Of a DNA stretch of 64,000 nt, positions 52,628-61,956 are shown one piece after another. The stretch is from Niastella populi. Its GTDB lineage: Bacteria > Bacteroidota > Bacteroidia > Chitinophagales > Chitinophagaceae. The notes under the pieces are model-generated. The model did not search any database, had not been told where the DNA came from, and saw only the letters and a list, made by a program, of their open reading frames with translations. The stretch lies in NCBI RefSeq assembly GCF_002078015.1, contig NZ_LWBP01000196.1, forward strand, positions 1 to 64,000. Reading direction: 5' to 3'. The first letter of the stretch is position 1, and each line of letters begins with the position of its first letter. The position numbers and the translations under genes were made by a program.

Positions 52628-54217
52628 TTACCAGCCGGCATTTTGCTTCAGCGTACCTGATGATAAAGTGATCTGGTCGTTAGGTATTTGCTGAAACCCG
52701 CGGGTTGCTTTTATGTTTGCCTCGAATTTTGAAGCTGTAGGTGGATTTGAAGTACCATCCTGGAAGTATGATACAGTTGTATTTGCAGCAATTGTGGAAG
52801 CGGCCACATCGATGCCCTGGCGTAACAGATCCCAATACCGCAGCCCTTCACCCGCAAATTCCAACCGGCGTTCCGCCAGAATTTCTGCTTCGGAAACAGC
52901 AGCGGCAGGAGCAGCTGAAGGATCTGCTCTAAGACGTACCTGGTTATAATAGCTTACGGCGTTGGGACTTCCCAGTTCTGCAGCCATCAGCAAAACATCT
53001 GAATAGCGAATGACGAAAAAGTCCTGGTACTGTCCGGTTTGAAAATTGGAAACAATAGAATTTCCATTCTGATCGCACTGCATGGCATATTTTTTCATAA
53101 AATATCCTGTGTATTCGCGGCAATCGGCTGATTTGGTGTAAGCAAGATTTTCGTCGGCTATCGATATGATGGTAGCAAAACGGCGTGTATCGGTTGAAGG
53201 ATAAAGATTATAAAGCTTAGGATCAACAGTACACGCACCCCATCCGGCCTGGTAAGGATAAAGGCTTTCCGAACGGATTCCTTCCATTACCATCCACCTG
53301 TTACCGGTAGCATCTGCAGACCAGTTATCTGTTGAAGAATATTTAATTGCGAATACTACTTCCGGATTATCTTCACCGGCATAAGCAACATTTTTTGCTG
53401 TTGAAGCTGCAGGCCATAACGTGGTAAAATCGCTTACCAATGAATGTCCGCTATGGGCAATTACATCTTCTACTGCAGTCAAAGCCGTAGCTGCTGTTTC
53501 GCCGCCAATAGTACCTTTCCCATACAAACCAGCGTAGTATAAATAGGCGCGTGCCAATAAAGACTCAGCAGCCCATTTGGTTATTCTTCCGCCGGGTACG
53601 CTTTTGTAATTAGCCGAAGGGAGACTATCCGATGCTTCACGTAAGTCGGTCATGATCTGGGTAAACGTTTCTTCCGGCCCGGCTTGCGGCACATTGGCAA
53701 TGGTAGGTGTTGTTACCAGGGGAACCTTTTCGAACAATCGAACCAGGTCTAAATAACAGTAAGCACGAATGAATTTCGCTTCGGCAGCATATTGTGTTCT
53801 TAACGCAGTACTGTCGCCCCATGCAACGTTGTCCATATTCTCCAGTAATACATTACAACGGTAAATGGTTTGGTAATACGCTTTCCAGCCCCCGCTATGA
53901 AAAGAAACATCCGAAGGTGAAATTGATTTATCAAATTCATCTACCATTGCCCATCCATACCCGTCGAAAGTTCCTGTGCCGCCAAAACTGTTGTCAGAGA
54001 AAACTTCCAGCAAAGCAGGGATCGCATCATTGTTATAGATCTGGTTAAGTCCATTGAAACAACCTACCAGCGCAGTATAAGCTTCAGAAGGCTTTTTATA
54101 ATAAGAGAGCGTGGTTTGCTTAGCATCCGTCAATTCGGTCGTAAGAAATTTTTTGCAAGAACTGAATGCTATTATTGCAGCAACTGCAACAATTATATTT
54201 CTATATCCTTTTTTCAT
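52628..54217 (-). CDS. SusD-family lipoprotein, pair 3
   Basis: A 529-residue RagB/SusD protein with lipobox AAIIAFSSC. It shows KKPSEAYTALVGCFNGLNQIY near the N-terminus, AAEAKFIRAYCYLDLVRLFEK in the TPR section, and FFVIRYSDVLLMAAEL plus ERRLEFAGEGLRYWDLLRQG at the C-terminal family motif. It follows its SusC by 19 bases. Position between PA14-GH31 and BACON-GH5 genes suggests xyloglucan oligosaccharides as ligand. Confidence 0.95.
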   Translation of the reverse strand: MKKGYRNIIVAVAAIIAFSSCKKFLTTELTDAKQTTLSYYKKPSEAYTALVGCFNGLNQIYNNDAIPALLEVFSDNSFGGTGTFDGYGWAMVDEFDKSISPSDVSFHSGGWKAYYQTIYRCNVLLENMDNVAWGDSTALRTQYAAEAKFIRAYCYLDLVRLFEKVPLVTTPTIANVPQAGPEETFTQIMTDLREASDSLPSANYKSVPGGRITKWAAESLLARAYLYYAGLYGKGTIGGETAATALTAVEDVIAHSGHSLVSDFTTLWPAASTAKNVAYAGEDNPEVVFAIKYSSTDNWSADATGNRWMVMEGIRSESLYPYQAGWGACTVDPKLYNLYPSTDTRRFATIISIADENLAYTKSADCREYTGYFMKKYAMQCDQNGNSIVSNFQTGQYQDFFVIRYSDVLLMAAELGSPNAVSYYNQVRLRADPSAAPAAAVSEAEILAERRLEFAGEGLRYWDLLRQGIDVAASTIAANTTVSYFQDGTSNPPTASKFEANIKATRGFQQIPNDQITLSSGTLKQNAGW

Positions 54218-54236
54218 GAGTTTTGCTTTTTCTCAA

Positions 54237-57200
54237 TTAGAAAATAATGTTCACTCCAGCCATATAAACCTTGGGGCGTGGATAAAATCCGTTGTCAACA
54301 CCCTGTCCAAAAAAATAAGCGCCGCTTGCATCTGCAACAGAAGCCCCAACCTCAGGATCCATTCCTCTGTATTTTGTAAAGGTGACCGGGTTTTGAGCAG
54401 CTACATATAAGCGAAACTGGCTTAAATTTTTCCATCTAACGATCTTAGCCACGTCGTATCCGAGCGTAATGTTTGAAACCCTCCAATAGCTTCCATCATG
54501 AATATAGAGATCGGTAAATTCTACCCAGTTAGAACTGTTTTGCGTTATGCGGGGCATTGCATTCGAAGTACCCTCACCATGCCAACGGCTAAGCATATCG
54601 GTTGTCATGTTAGCCCATTGACCAGGCGAACGATATGACTGAACTATTTTATTTCCTGCAACGCCATTGGTTGTAACGGAAAGATCGAAGTTTTTATAGT
54701 TTGCCGAAAAACGGAAACCAAAAATATGATGCGGATTTGGATCACCGATATTGGTTTTATCTTTTGCATCAATTACTCCATCACCATTATAATCTACCAG
54801 TTTCAGATCACCGGGTTGTGCATTCGGTTGAAGCATTCCGTTTTTACCGGTCCAGGCAGCCACATCGGCATTATTCTGAAACACCCCTGCAGTTTTATAC
54901 CCCCAGAAATAACCTATAGGGTTTCCTGCGGCAGCACGGAAGAATTCAGGGCCATTGACAAATAAACTGTTTGTACCGCCGTGAATGATGCCATCGGCAG
55001 TTGGAATATTGTTCACCACATTTTTATTGTAGGCATAAGAACCGGAAACATTATAGGTAAAACCGTTCCCGATATTTCCGTTATAACCTAACTGAAGTTC
55101 TATTCCTTTATTGGTAACATCTCCGCCATTGATGTATGGTGGATTGCTGACACCGGCAGTTGCCAGCAAAGGCGCTGCAATTAACCAGTCTTTGGTGGTT
55201 TTGTTGTACAGGTCAAGGCTCACGTCAAGTTTATTATTCAGGAACCTTGCATCGATACCGATATTGGTTTGACGGGAACTTTCCCATTTAGTATTTTCCA
55301 CACCAATTGTTGAAGGATAGGAACCCTGTGTTAAAGTAGTATTATCACTGCCAAAATTGTATCGGGCGTTTGATAAGGAAATTAAAGACAGGTAGTTGAA
55401 GGCAGATATGCCATCATTACCGTTGGTGCCCCAGCTTGCCCTTACTTTCAGGAAGTTTAGCCAGTTTTTAGTTGATGTCATGAAATCTTCATTGCTTGCT
55501 ACCCAGCCGGCAGAAAATGATGGGAAATATCCCCATTGACGGCCGGGAGCAAACATGGTAGAACCATCTGCACGGAAAATAGCAGAGACCAGGTATTTTT
55601 CTTTGAAACTGTAATTTACACGGCCGAAGAAAGAAGATTGCGCATACACTGCATTGGCATTTCCGCTCAGCGATATGGTATTGGTAACGGTTTGCCTGTT
55701 GGCTGCAGAAGTATCTGAGCTCATTGTAACAGAAGTTACCGTCGAATTACTCAGATACCCACGGTCAAAAGAACCGAATAACGTAGCGCCTGTATTACTT
55801 CCGCTCAACCATGTTCCCTGGTATTTCCTCATCGCACTACCGGCTAAAACATCAAATTTGTGCTCATTAATATTGAAAAGATAGTTTATCGTATTATCAA
55901 AGTTCCAGGTATACCCCTGAGAGCCGCCCTGGCTGATGTTTTCATAATCGTTAAAAGCATAGATCGATAACTTATCGTACACAGGCCTGTAGCTATGATT
56001 AGCCGAAGAAGAATAATTCAACCCGAAAACCGTTCTTATTCTTAAGTTTTTGACGGGCTGAAGCTCTGCATACACATCTCCCAGCAATCTTTGTGTTTTG
56101 CTTTCATTCTGATTATTGTATTGCATCAAGGCATAAGGATTCGCTTCGGTATTGTTCCATACTCCCCCATTATAGATAGTTGAATTGATACTGCTCAGGT
56201 ATTTGCCTTTTTCATCGTACATAGCCAATAAAGGACTTGTGCCTATAGCCGCGGCCAACACGTTACCGGAATACAATCCGCCATCGGCAACGCCTTTTTG
56301 GTTGATATAAGAAAAAGTAAGATGCTCGCCTATTTTCAATACACCGTTGTACATTTTACGTTCGGTATTTGCACGGAAGTTGATACGTTTATAATTTGAG
56401 AGATTTTGACTGCCGATGATTCCACCCTGTTCCATATACGACCCACCCAACGAATAAGTTGATACGTCTGATCCGCCATTAGCGGCGATCGTGTAATTGC
56501 TGATCGGTACATTGGAAGAAAAGATCTGGTGAAGCCAGTCGGTACCGTGAGCAGGTAAAATGCTGCTTCCTTTGGCTAAATCGTCAATTTGCGCCTGTGT
56601 GAACAGCGGTACTTTACCGCTGTTAATGGCTGCCTCGTTCTGCATGGTTGCGTATTGCTCAGCATTCAGCAAAGGCAGTTTACGAGCTATATTTTGAACA
56701 CCATAGTAAGCATCGATTGAAATTTGCCCGTCTTTTTTACCTGACTTTCCGTTTCGTGTGGTGATCAGAACAACTCCGTTTGCACCATTGATACCGTAGA
56801 TGGCGCATGAGGCGGCATCTTTTAAAATATCAACTGAAGCAATATCTGCATTGTTTAAGTAGGTAATGTCATTGGTAATAACCCCGTCAACAACATAAAG
56901 GGGATTTGAGTTTCCGATGGTTCCGGCGCCGCGGATATTTACTTTAAAACCACCGCCGGGTTGCCCCGAAGTAGAGGTAATGTTAACCCCGGCAGCCTGC
57001 CCCTGCAATGCCTGCAAAGCATTTGTTGTATTTAATTTGGCGAGGTCTTCGCCTTTAACCTGGGAAGTAGCGCCCGTAACCAGTTTTTTCTTTTGAGTGC
57101 CGTAGCCGATAACGATGACGTTTTCCAGTTGATTCACAGCTTCCTGTAATTGTACAGTCAGGTTGCCTGTACCAACTTTAATTTCCTGGCTGGTAAAGCC

Positions 57201-57449
57201 CACAGCACTGATCTCAAGAACGTCTTTAGGTGATGCTTCGATCGTAAACTTTCCGGCATTGTCCGTAACAGTTGAACGATTGGTTTTCTTCACCGTAACC
57301 GTTGCCCCGGGAACCGGCGCGGCATGTTGATCTGCGACGGCACCACTCACCTTTGTGGATTGCGCAAAAGCATTGGTGTTTAAGAGGAATACAAGTAAAA
57401 TACTCCACAGCATCATTTTTCGCAAGCGAATCGTTTTGGTTGGTTTCAT
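54237..57449 (-). CDS. SusC-family TonB-dependent transporter, pair 3
   Basis: A 1070-residue transporter. The signal peptide (MLWSILLVFLLNTNAFAQ) leads to a carboxypeptidase-like domain (KVSGAVADQHAAPVPGATV), a TonB box (ENVIVIGYGTQKKKLVTGA), a plug (NPLYVVDGVITNDITYLNN; AIYGINGANGVVLITTRNG) and a full barrel ending PRPKVYMAGVNIIF. It follows GH31 by 20 bases and precedes its SusD by 19, so the GH31 promoter with its paired repeats should drive it. Confidence 0.95.
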   Translation of the reverse strand: MKPTKTIRLRKMMLWSILLVFLLNTNAFAQSTKVSGAVADQHAAPVPGATVTVKKTNRSTVTDNAGKFTIEASPKDVLEISAVGFTSQEIKVGTGNLTVQLQEAVNQLENVIVIGYGTQKKKLVTGATSQVKGEDLAKLNTTNALQALQGQAAGVNITSTSGQPGGGFKVNIRGAGTIGNSNPLYVVDGVITNDITYLNNADIASVDILKDAASCAIYGINGANGVVLITTRNGKSGKKDGQISIDAYYGVQNIARKLPLLNAEQYATMQNEAAINSGKVPLFTQAQIDDLAKGSSILPAHGTDWLHQIFSSNVPISNYTIAANGGSDVSTYSLGGSYMEQGGIIGSQNLSNYKRINFRANTERKMYNGVLKIGEHLTFSYINQKGVADGGLYSGNVLAAAIGTSPLLAMYDEKGKYLSSINSTIYNGGVWNNTEANPYALMQYNNQNESKTQRLLGDVYAELQPVKNLRIRTVFGLNYSSSANHSYRPVYDKLSIYAFNDYENISQGGSQGYTWNFDNTINYLFNINEHKFDVLAGSAMRKYQGTWLSGSNTGATLFGSFDRGYLSNSTVTSVTMSSDTSAANRQTVTNTISLSGNANAVYAQSSFFGRVNYSFKEKYLVSAIFRADGSTMFAPGRQWGYFPSFSAGWVASNEDFMTSTKNWLNFLKVRASWGTNGNDGISAFNYLSLISLSNARYNFGSDNTTLTQGSYPSTIGVENTKWESSRQTNIGIDARFLNNKLDVSLDLYNKTTKDWLIAAPLLATAGVSNPPYINGGDVTNKGIELQLGYNGNIGNGFTYNVSGSYAYNKNVVNNIPTADGIIHGGTNSLFVNGPEFFRAAAGNPIGYFWGYKTAGVFQNNADVAAWTGKNGMLQPNAQPGDLKLVDYNGDGVIDAKDKTNIGDPNPHHIFGFRFSANYKNFDLSVTTNGVAGNKIVQSYRSPGQWANMTTDMLSRWHGEGTSNAMPRITQNSSNWVEFTDLYIHDGSYWRVSNITLGYDVAKIVRWKNLSQFRLYVAAQNPVTFTKYRGMDPEVGASVADASGAYFFGQGVDNGFYPRPKVYMAGVNIIF

Positions 57450-57468
57450 ATTTAGTTGTTTAGCTTAA

Positions 57469-60324
57469 CTACAATTTTATCACTGTCTTTTTTCCCTTAT
57501 ACAACACTTCTTTTTCACTTCTTAAATCAAAATCAAGGGGCTGCGCCTCTTTTGGTGTAATGACATTGATACGAAACGTTCTTTTTTGCAGCATCCCATG
57601 GAACGATCCCCTGCAATCGCCAATGGTTACCGTTTTTGCCGCTTCATTATACTCTATATGTATAGTGGAAAATGCGCCTTTTTCGTAATCATAGTTCGTC
57701 CCTTCATCTTCATACAGATTGAACGAGGCATTTGCGCCTGTGTATACGTTCAGGGTGATGGTATCGGCCGGTTTTTCGGAAGTGTATTGTAACGCCGGTC
57801 CGAAAGGAACGATGGAGCCTGCTTTTACAAATACGGGCATACGTTCATAAGGCGTTCCGGCATTAATATGCTGCCCCCCCGCATACCATTTGCCTGAATA
57901 AAGATCATACCAGCCGGCACATTTTGGCAAATACAGCTCACGGCTGCGCTGCCTGTATTCATAAACAGGGTTTACCAGCAACGAAGAACCAAACATATAT
58001 TGATCGCCGATATTTAAAACCGTTGTATCCTTTGCAAAATCCATTACCAGCCCGCGCATAATCGTATAATCTTCATGGTACGCCTGTGCTGCCAGTGAAT
58101 AGATGTAAGGCATTAAACGGTAACGAAGGTTGTCATAATAAAGGAAGCTGTTATAGGCAGGATGCGCATCAGGAGCGATGTTGAAGATCTCCCGGTAAGG
58201 AAACTGTCCATGCGAACGGAACAAAGGAACAAATGCACCAAACTGGTACCATCGCGTATTCAATTCCCGCCATTCTTCCAGATCGTCAGCCGCGGGGTTT
58301 TCAAATTTTTCAGGCACCACAAATCCGCCGATGTCCATTGTCCAGTATGGAAGCCCCGACATGGAAAAATTAAGCCCGGCGGTTATCTGGTTTTTCATAT
58401 CGCGCCAGGTTGAACCGATATCGCCACTCCATATAGCTGCGGCGTAACGTTGGGAACCGGCAAAACCTGAACGTGTTAAAAGAAACACGCGTTTACCCGG
58501 ATCTGTTAGCCGTTGTCCTTCATAAATACCTTTTGCATTTTGTAACGGATAGGCATTCAAATATTCGGCAGCGCTGCCCAATGCCGTTGGCGACATCTGT
58601 TGTTTTCTTTTTTCAGGACTTACATTGGAAAGAATATCGGGTTCGCTGGCATCCATCCACCAGGCATCGATACCCTTGCTATAGATCTTTTTGTTGATAA
58701 GGTCCCAGAAGCCTTTTCGTGCATGTTCATTGAAAGCATCGTAGAAAGTAGAAACATATCCTTTGCCTATCCAGTCTCTTTGGCGGTCGGCGATGTTCCT
58801 TTTGTAAAGCCAGCCCTTCTTTTCAAACTCATTATAGGCTGGTATGCCTTCGTAAAACTTGGGCCATACCGATATCATTAGGTGCGTGCTGTACTTGTTG
58901 TGCAAAACATCGATCATACTGTCGGGAGAAGGAAAGCGGCTTTCATCAAACTCCTGGCTGCCCCAGGCTGCTTCTTTCCAGTAACTCCAGTCGAGCACTA
59001 TATTGTCAATAGGAATTTTTCTTTTCCTGAATTCATCAACTGTCGCTACTATTTCAGCCTGCGTTTTATACCGCTCGCGGCTTTGCCAGAAACCCAGCGC
59101 CCATTTAGGAACGATCGGCGCTTTGCCGGTAAGCTTTCGATAACCGGCAATCACCTCATCCATGTTGCTGCCATGAACAAAATAATAATCAACCAGCTGA
59201 CCTGCATCGGAAGAAAAGCTGAAGCTGTTCTGTTCTTCCAAAGGCAATGGTTCCTGCCATTTCAGGGAAAGATAGGATTCGCCGCCCTCGGGTGTCCATT
59301 CAATTTTCACCGGTATCTTTTCTCCTTTCTTAAAAGCGAAGGGAATTAATACCGGCGCGGGGTTCCAGGCCTTCCGCCAATGATCAACCACCAGTTTTCC
59401 GTTCAACCACATTTTCAACGAGCCGCCAAAGGTGAACCTGAATTGGTGAATCCCCGACAGATAACTGGCCATGCTGCCTTCCCAGGTCACTACGCCGCTT
59501 GCGGCGGTAAACGCTGCAGGCAGCAGCCGTTTTGAGTCGCCCTCGAACTCCATATTTATATTATCTTCCGCTCTTTCAGTAATTACCTCCTGCGGTTTTT
59601 GTTTGTTGTTGGCATACGAAGCCGTAAGCCAGCCGGCCTCCCCTGTTTTTGAGAACAATTGCATGGAGGTAAGTGGATGCAGGGGTCTGATGTCCCCGGC
59701 TGTCGTGAGTGAATAGTTATCCCACAGGATCCCATAGTTTTTGCCAGAGATCAGGAAGGGGATCGCCACTTCCGTATTGTTTTGAAAAAACTGCACCTGT
59801 TGTCCTTTATAATTATAAATACCATCCTGGTGCTGACCAAGGCCATACCATGCATCGCCGGGCGTGGTTTTAAAAGTTTGAATGAGTTTATAAGCGCGTT
59901 TCCCGTCAAATACCACCGGTTGAAAAGTTCTTCCCAACGGTCCTTTTTCGCTCAATATTATTTTGCCGTTGCGGTCAAGGAAAGAAACAGCCCCTGTTTT
60001 TGCATCAACAACGGCGGTAAGGGTGCTGGTTTTTAGACTAATGTTGTCTTTAGAAGGAATGATGGTCCAGGTAACCCCGGGACTTTTTTTGTAAACCGTA
60101 ACGAGGCTTTCTCTGGCCGGCAATTCTTTTCCCGGCACTGCCATCACCCGTATAATATTGTCTGTAATAACTTCAAGCTTCACCGCCACCGGGGTGCCGG
60201 TAACAAGCGGATCGGTAAAAACGATCACTCCGTCGGGAGTTGTTTTATAGAAGGGAGATTCTGCCAGTAAGCTATTAATAAGCGAAGAACCGAGCATACA
60301 AAACAGTAGCAATCGTAATTTCAT
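57469..60324 (-). CDS. GH31 alpha-xylosidase-like enzyme with PA14 insertion
   Basis: The start is ATG 60324 (about 951 residues; MKLRLLLFCMLGSS...); a TTG nine bases upstream is unlikely. After a signal peptide and N-terminal beta-sandwich (AWYGLGQHQDGIYNYKG), a PA14 domain lies at about residues 225-375. The GH31 barrel has nucleophile Asp in WWMDASEPD (about 557) and acid Asp in IWSGDIGSTW (about 635), then C-terminal beta-domains. PA14-bearing GH31 enzymes such as BoGH31A and CjXyl31A are xyloglucan alpha-xylosidases, so this is the likely role: removal of the non-reducing-end xylose. It is the first gene of a four-gene operon. Confidence 0.92.
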   Translation of the reverse strand: MKLRLLLFCMLGSSLINSLLAESPFYKTTPDGVIVFTDPLVTGTPVAVKLEVITDNIIRVMAVPGKELPARESLVTVYKKSPGVTWTIIPSKDNISLKTSTLTAVVDAKTGAVSFLDRNGKIILSEKGPLGRTFQPVVFDGKRAYKLIQTFKTTPGDAWYGLGQHQDGIYNYKGQQVQFFQNNTEVAIPFLISGKNYGILWDNYSLTTAGDIRPLHPLTSMQLFSKTGEAGWLTASYANNKQKPQEVITERAEDNINMEFEGDSKRLLPAAFTAASGVVTWEGSMASYLSGIHQFRFTFGGSLKMWLNGKLVVDHWRKAWNPAPVLIPFAFKKGEKIPVKIEWTPEGGESYLSLKWQEPLPLEEQNSFSFSSDAGQLVDYYFVHGSNMDEVIAGYRKLTGKAPIVPKWALGFWQSRERYKTQAEIVATVDEFRKRKIPIDNIVLDWSYWKEAAWGSQEFDESRFPSPDSMIDVLHNKYSTHLMISVWPKFYEGIPAYNEFEKKGWLYKRNIADRQRDWIGKGYVSTFYDAFNEHARKGFWDLINKKIYSKGIDAWWMDASEPDILSNVSPEKRKQQMSPTALGSAAEYLNAYPLQNAKGIYEGQRLTDPGKRVFLLTRSGFAGSQRYAAAIWSGDIGSTWRDMKNQITAGLNFSMSGLPYWTMDIGGFVVPEKFENPAADDLEEWRELNTRWYQFGAFVPLFRSHGQFPYREIFNIAPDAHPAYNSFLYYDNLRYRLMPYIYSLAAQAYHEDYTIMRGLVMDFAKDTTVLNIGDQYMFGSSLLVNPVYEYRQRSRELYLPKCAGWYDLYSGKWYAGGQHINAGTPYERMPVFVKAGSIVPFGPALQYTSEKPADTITLNVYTGANASFNLYEDEGTNYDYEKGAFSTIHIEYNEAAKTVTIGDCRGSFHGMLQKRTFRINVITPKEAQPLDFDLRSEKEVLYKGKKTVIKL

Positions 60325-60352
60325 ATCAAGCAATTCAGAGATTATAATTGCT

Positions 60353-60421
60353 GTAAAACTATTGATATGGTGCTTTACAAAGGGCCCTCATATGTTGCAA
60401 ATGACGGCCTGAAATGTTTCA
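60353..60421 (-). promoter_or_regulatory. GH31 promoter with paired 22-bp-spaced repeats
   Basis: Minus strand order: TGAAACAT (60421-60414), TGCAACAT (60399-60392; 22 bp apart), GCCCTTT (60385-60379), -7-like TAGTTTTAC (60361-60353), then ATG 29 bases later. Spacing is base-for-base the same as at the GH5 promoter. It should drive GH31-SusC-SusD-SGBP. Confidence 0.75.
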
Positions 60422-60427
60422 AAAATA

Positions 60428-60457
60428 CCGGGAATGCTTCGGAGGAAGGATTCCCGG
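60428..60457 (-). terminator. Probable terminator of the SusC-SusD-SGBP-B operon
   Basis: The 8-bp stem CCGGGAAT/ATTCCCGG has a 14-base loop and a TATTTTTG tail on the minus strand. It is 206 bases beyond the SGBP-B stop and directly abuts the GH31 promoter repeats. The remaining gap 60458-60662 shows nothing else. Confidence 0.6.
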
Positions 60458-60662
60458 CAACTGTTGAAAGATCTGTCAATTAATGATGAAGACTCGTTCA
60501 CCGTTTCAAAATTCTCCGGAAAACACCGGGCAGATGTTGCCAGGCAGGCCGGATGCAGGTACATGGTGGTAACTTCAAGACTGAGCTACATTTAACCATG
60601 GCAGGCATCTTAATTTGCTTAATTGAAGTATGGGTTTTGCAATCAAAAATTGAATTGTTTAA

Positions 60663-61874
60663 TTATTTTATCTTCACTACCCTTATATTATCAAATGCGG
60701 CATTGAACCCGGTGGCTGTTGGGGAAGGCGAATTATTGATAAGCCAGATATGAACACTTCCCGACCCGGAACTTCCTAACAGATCCCTTAACGAAGGGGC
60801 CATTATACCGGTTCCATTATTCGTAAGGAACATCGATAACGGAATGGAAAAAGTTTGCCATCCTGAACTGGAATAATTGAAAGTATTTCCGTCTGCATCC
60901 TTCCAGGGCTCATAACGGCCAACATAAGCCGTATTATAATCTTTTACCACATAGATCGATCCGCCATTCCAGGGGGCAGGCACGTTCACTTCAAATTTCA
61001 GTGCATAGTCGCCAACAGGCACATCCAGACTGTCGACCGGTACCCATTGGGTACCATTGGTATTGATGCTGCGTCCTCCATTCCACCAGCTCCATTCGTT
61101 GGGACTTAACGGCGGGTCGGTCATGATGGCATAAGTACCCCTGTTACCCATAAAAAGCGGATCATTATTGCTGGTGGCGGTGGCTCCCCAGCTATAAGTG
61201 TTTACATCATCAAAATTGCACAGGGCGCCGGTGGTTACATCGTTCATATTAAATACGGTGGCGGCCGTTCCTGATTCGGTAGTGATCTCCAGCGGGGCGC
61301 TTTGAGTGAGCGAAGGAACAATAAACCCTACCGATGTACCGTCATCGGCTTCTTGCCAGTTGCTTACCGCCGAACCGGCGAATGTGATGCTTTTTATGAA
61401 AAAGAAATTCAGACCATATACGCGTACCGAATCACCGGCATTGGCGTTCTCGTTTGAGATTGCCGTAATGGTGGGCGGCGGCGCTACGATGTTAAATGTA
61501 AAAGTTGTTGTTCCATTGGGAGTAACATATCGTATAGTATTGAGTTGATCGGCAGCTATAGAAGGGAACGGGATCACCGCAGGCACCTGTACAGCGGCGG
61601 TGGCTTCTGAAAACAGGGCGCTGTTAAATGAGGCCGGAACGCCATTGAAAAGTATTTGCGTGGCGCCATTTAAGTTGTGCCCCTCCAATACGATCCATTG
61701 CCCGGGCAGCAGGCTGTTGAGCACAGTGTCGACGGGCGCCAGTGCATAATTGCGCACACCTGTTATTACGGGGCCGTTGGAGGTTTCTTTTTTACATGCC
61801 GGAAGCGACGAAACGATCACTGCCAGGCACAACAATATGAAGCAGTGAGCAGATCTATATAATATCTTTTTCAT
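60663..61874 (-). CDS. IPT/TIG surface glycan-binding protein, SGBP-B-like
   Basis: The start is ATG 61874 (403 residues); upstream in-frame sequence lacks a signal peptide. The lipobox is VIVSSLPAC. Two IPT/TIG Ig-like domains (about 35-125: LLPGQWIVLEGHNLNGATQI; about 130-215: NANAGDSVRVYGLNFFFIKS) precede a C-terminal domain starting CNFDDVNTYSWGATA, rich in Trp (NEWSWWNGGRS). This matches the layout of SGBP-B of the B. ovatus xyloglucan locus, whose last domain binds xyloglucan. It follows its SusD by 82 bases. Confidence 0.85.
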   Translation of the reverse strand: MKKILYRSAHCFILLCLAVIVSSLPACKKETSNGPVITGVRNYALAPVDTVLNSLLPGQWIVLEGHNLNGATQILFNGVPASFNSALFSEATAAVQVPAVIPFPSIAADQLNTIRYVTPNGTTTFTFNIVAPPPTITAISNENANAGDSVRVYGLNFFFIKSITFAGSAVSNWQEADDGTSVGFIVPSLTQSAPLEITTESGTAATVFNMNDVTTGALCNFDDVNTYSWGATATSNNDPLFMGNRGTYAIMTDPPLSPNEWSWWNGGRSINTNGTQWVPVDSLDVPVGDYALKFEVNVPAPWNGGSIYVVKDYNTAYVGRYEPWKDADGNTFNYSSSGWQTFSIPLSMFLTNNGTGIMAPSLRDLLGSSGSGSVHIWLINNSPSPTATGFNAAFDNIRVVKIK

Positions 61875-61956
61875 TATTGTCTTTTTTGTTTGACAGGAAA
61901 ACTGGCCAGGATGTGCCACACCGGTACTTAGCGAACAAGCGGTGTGGCACATCTGC

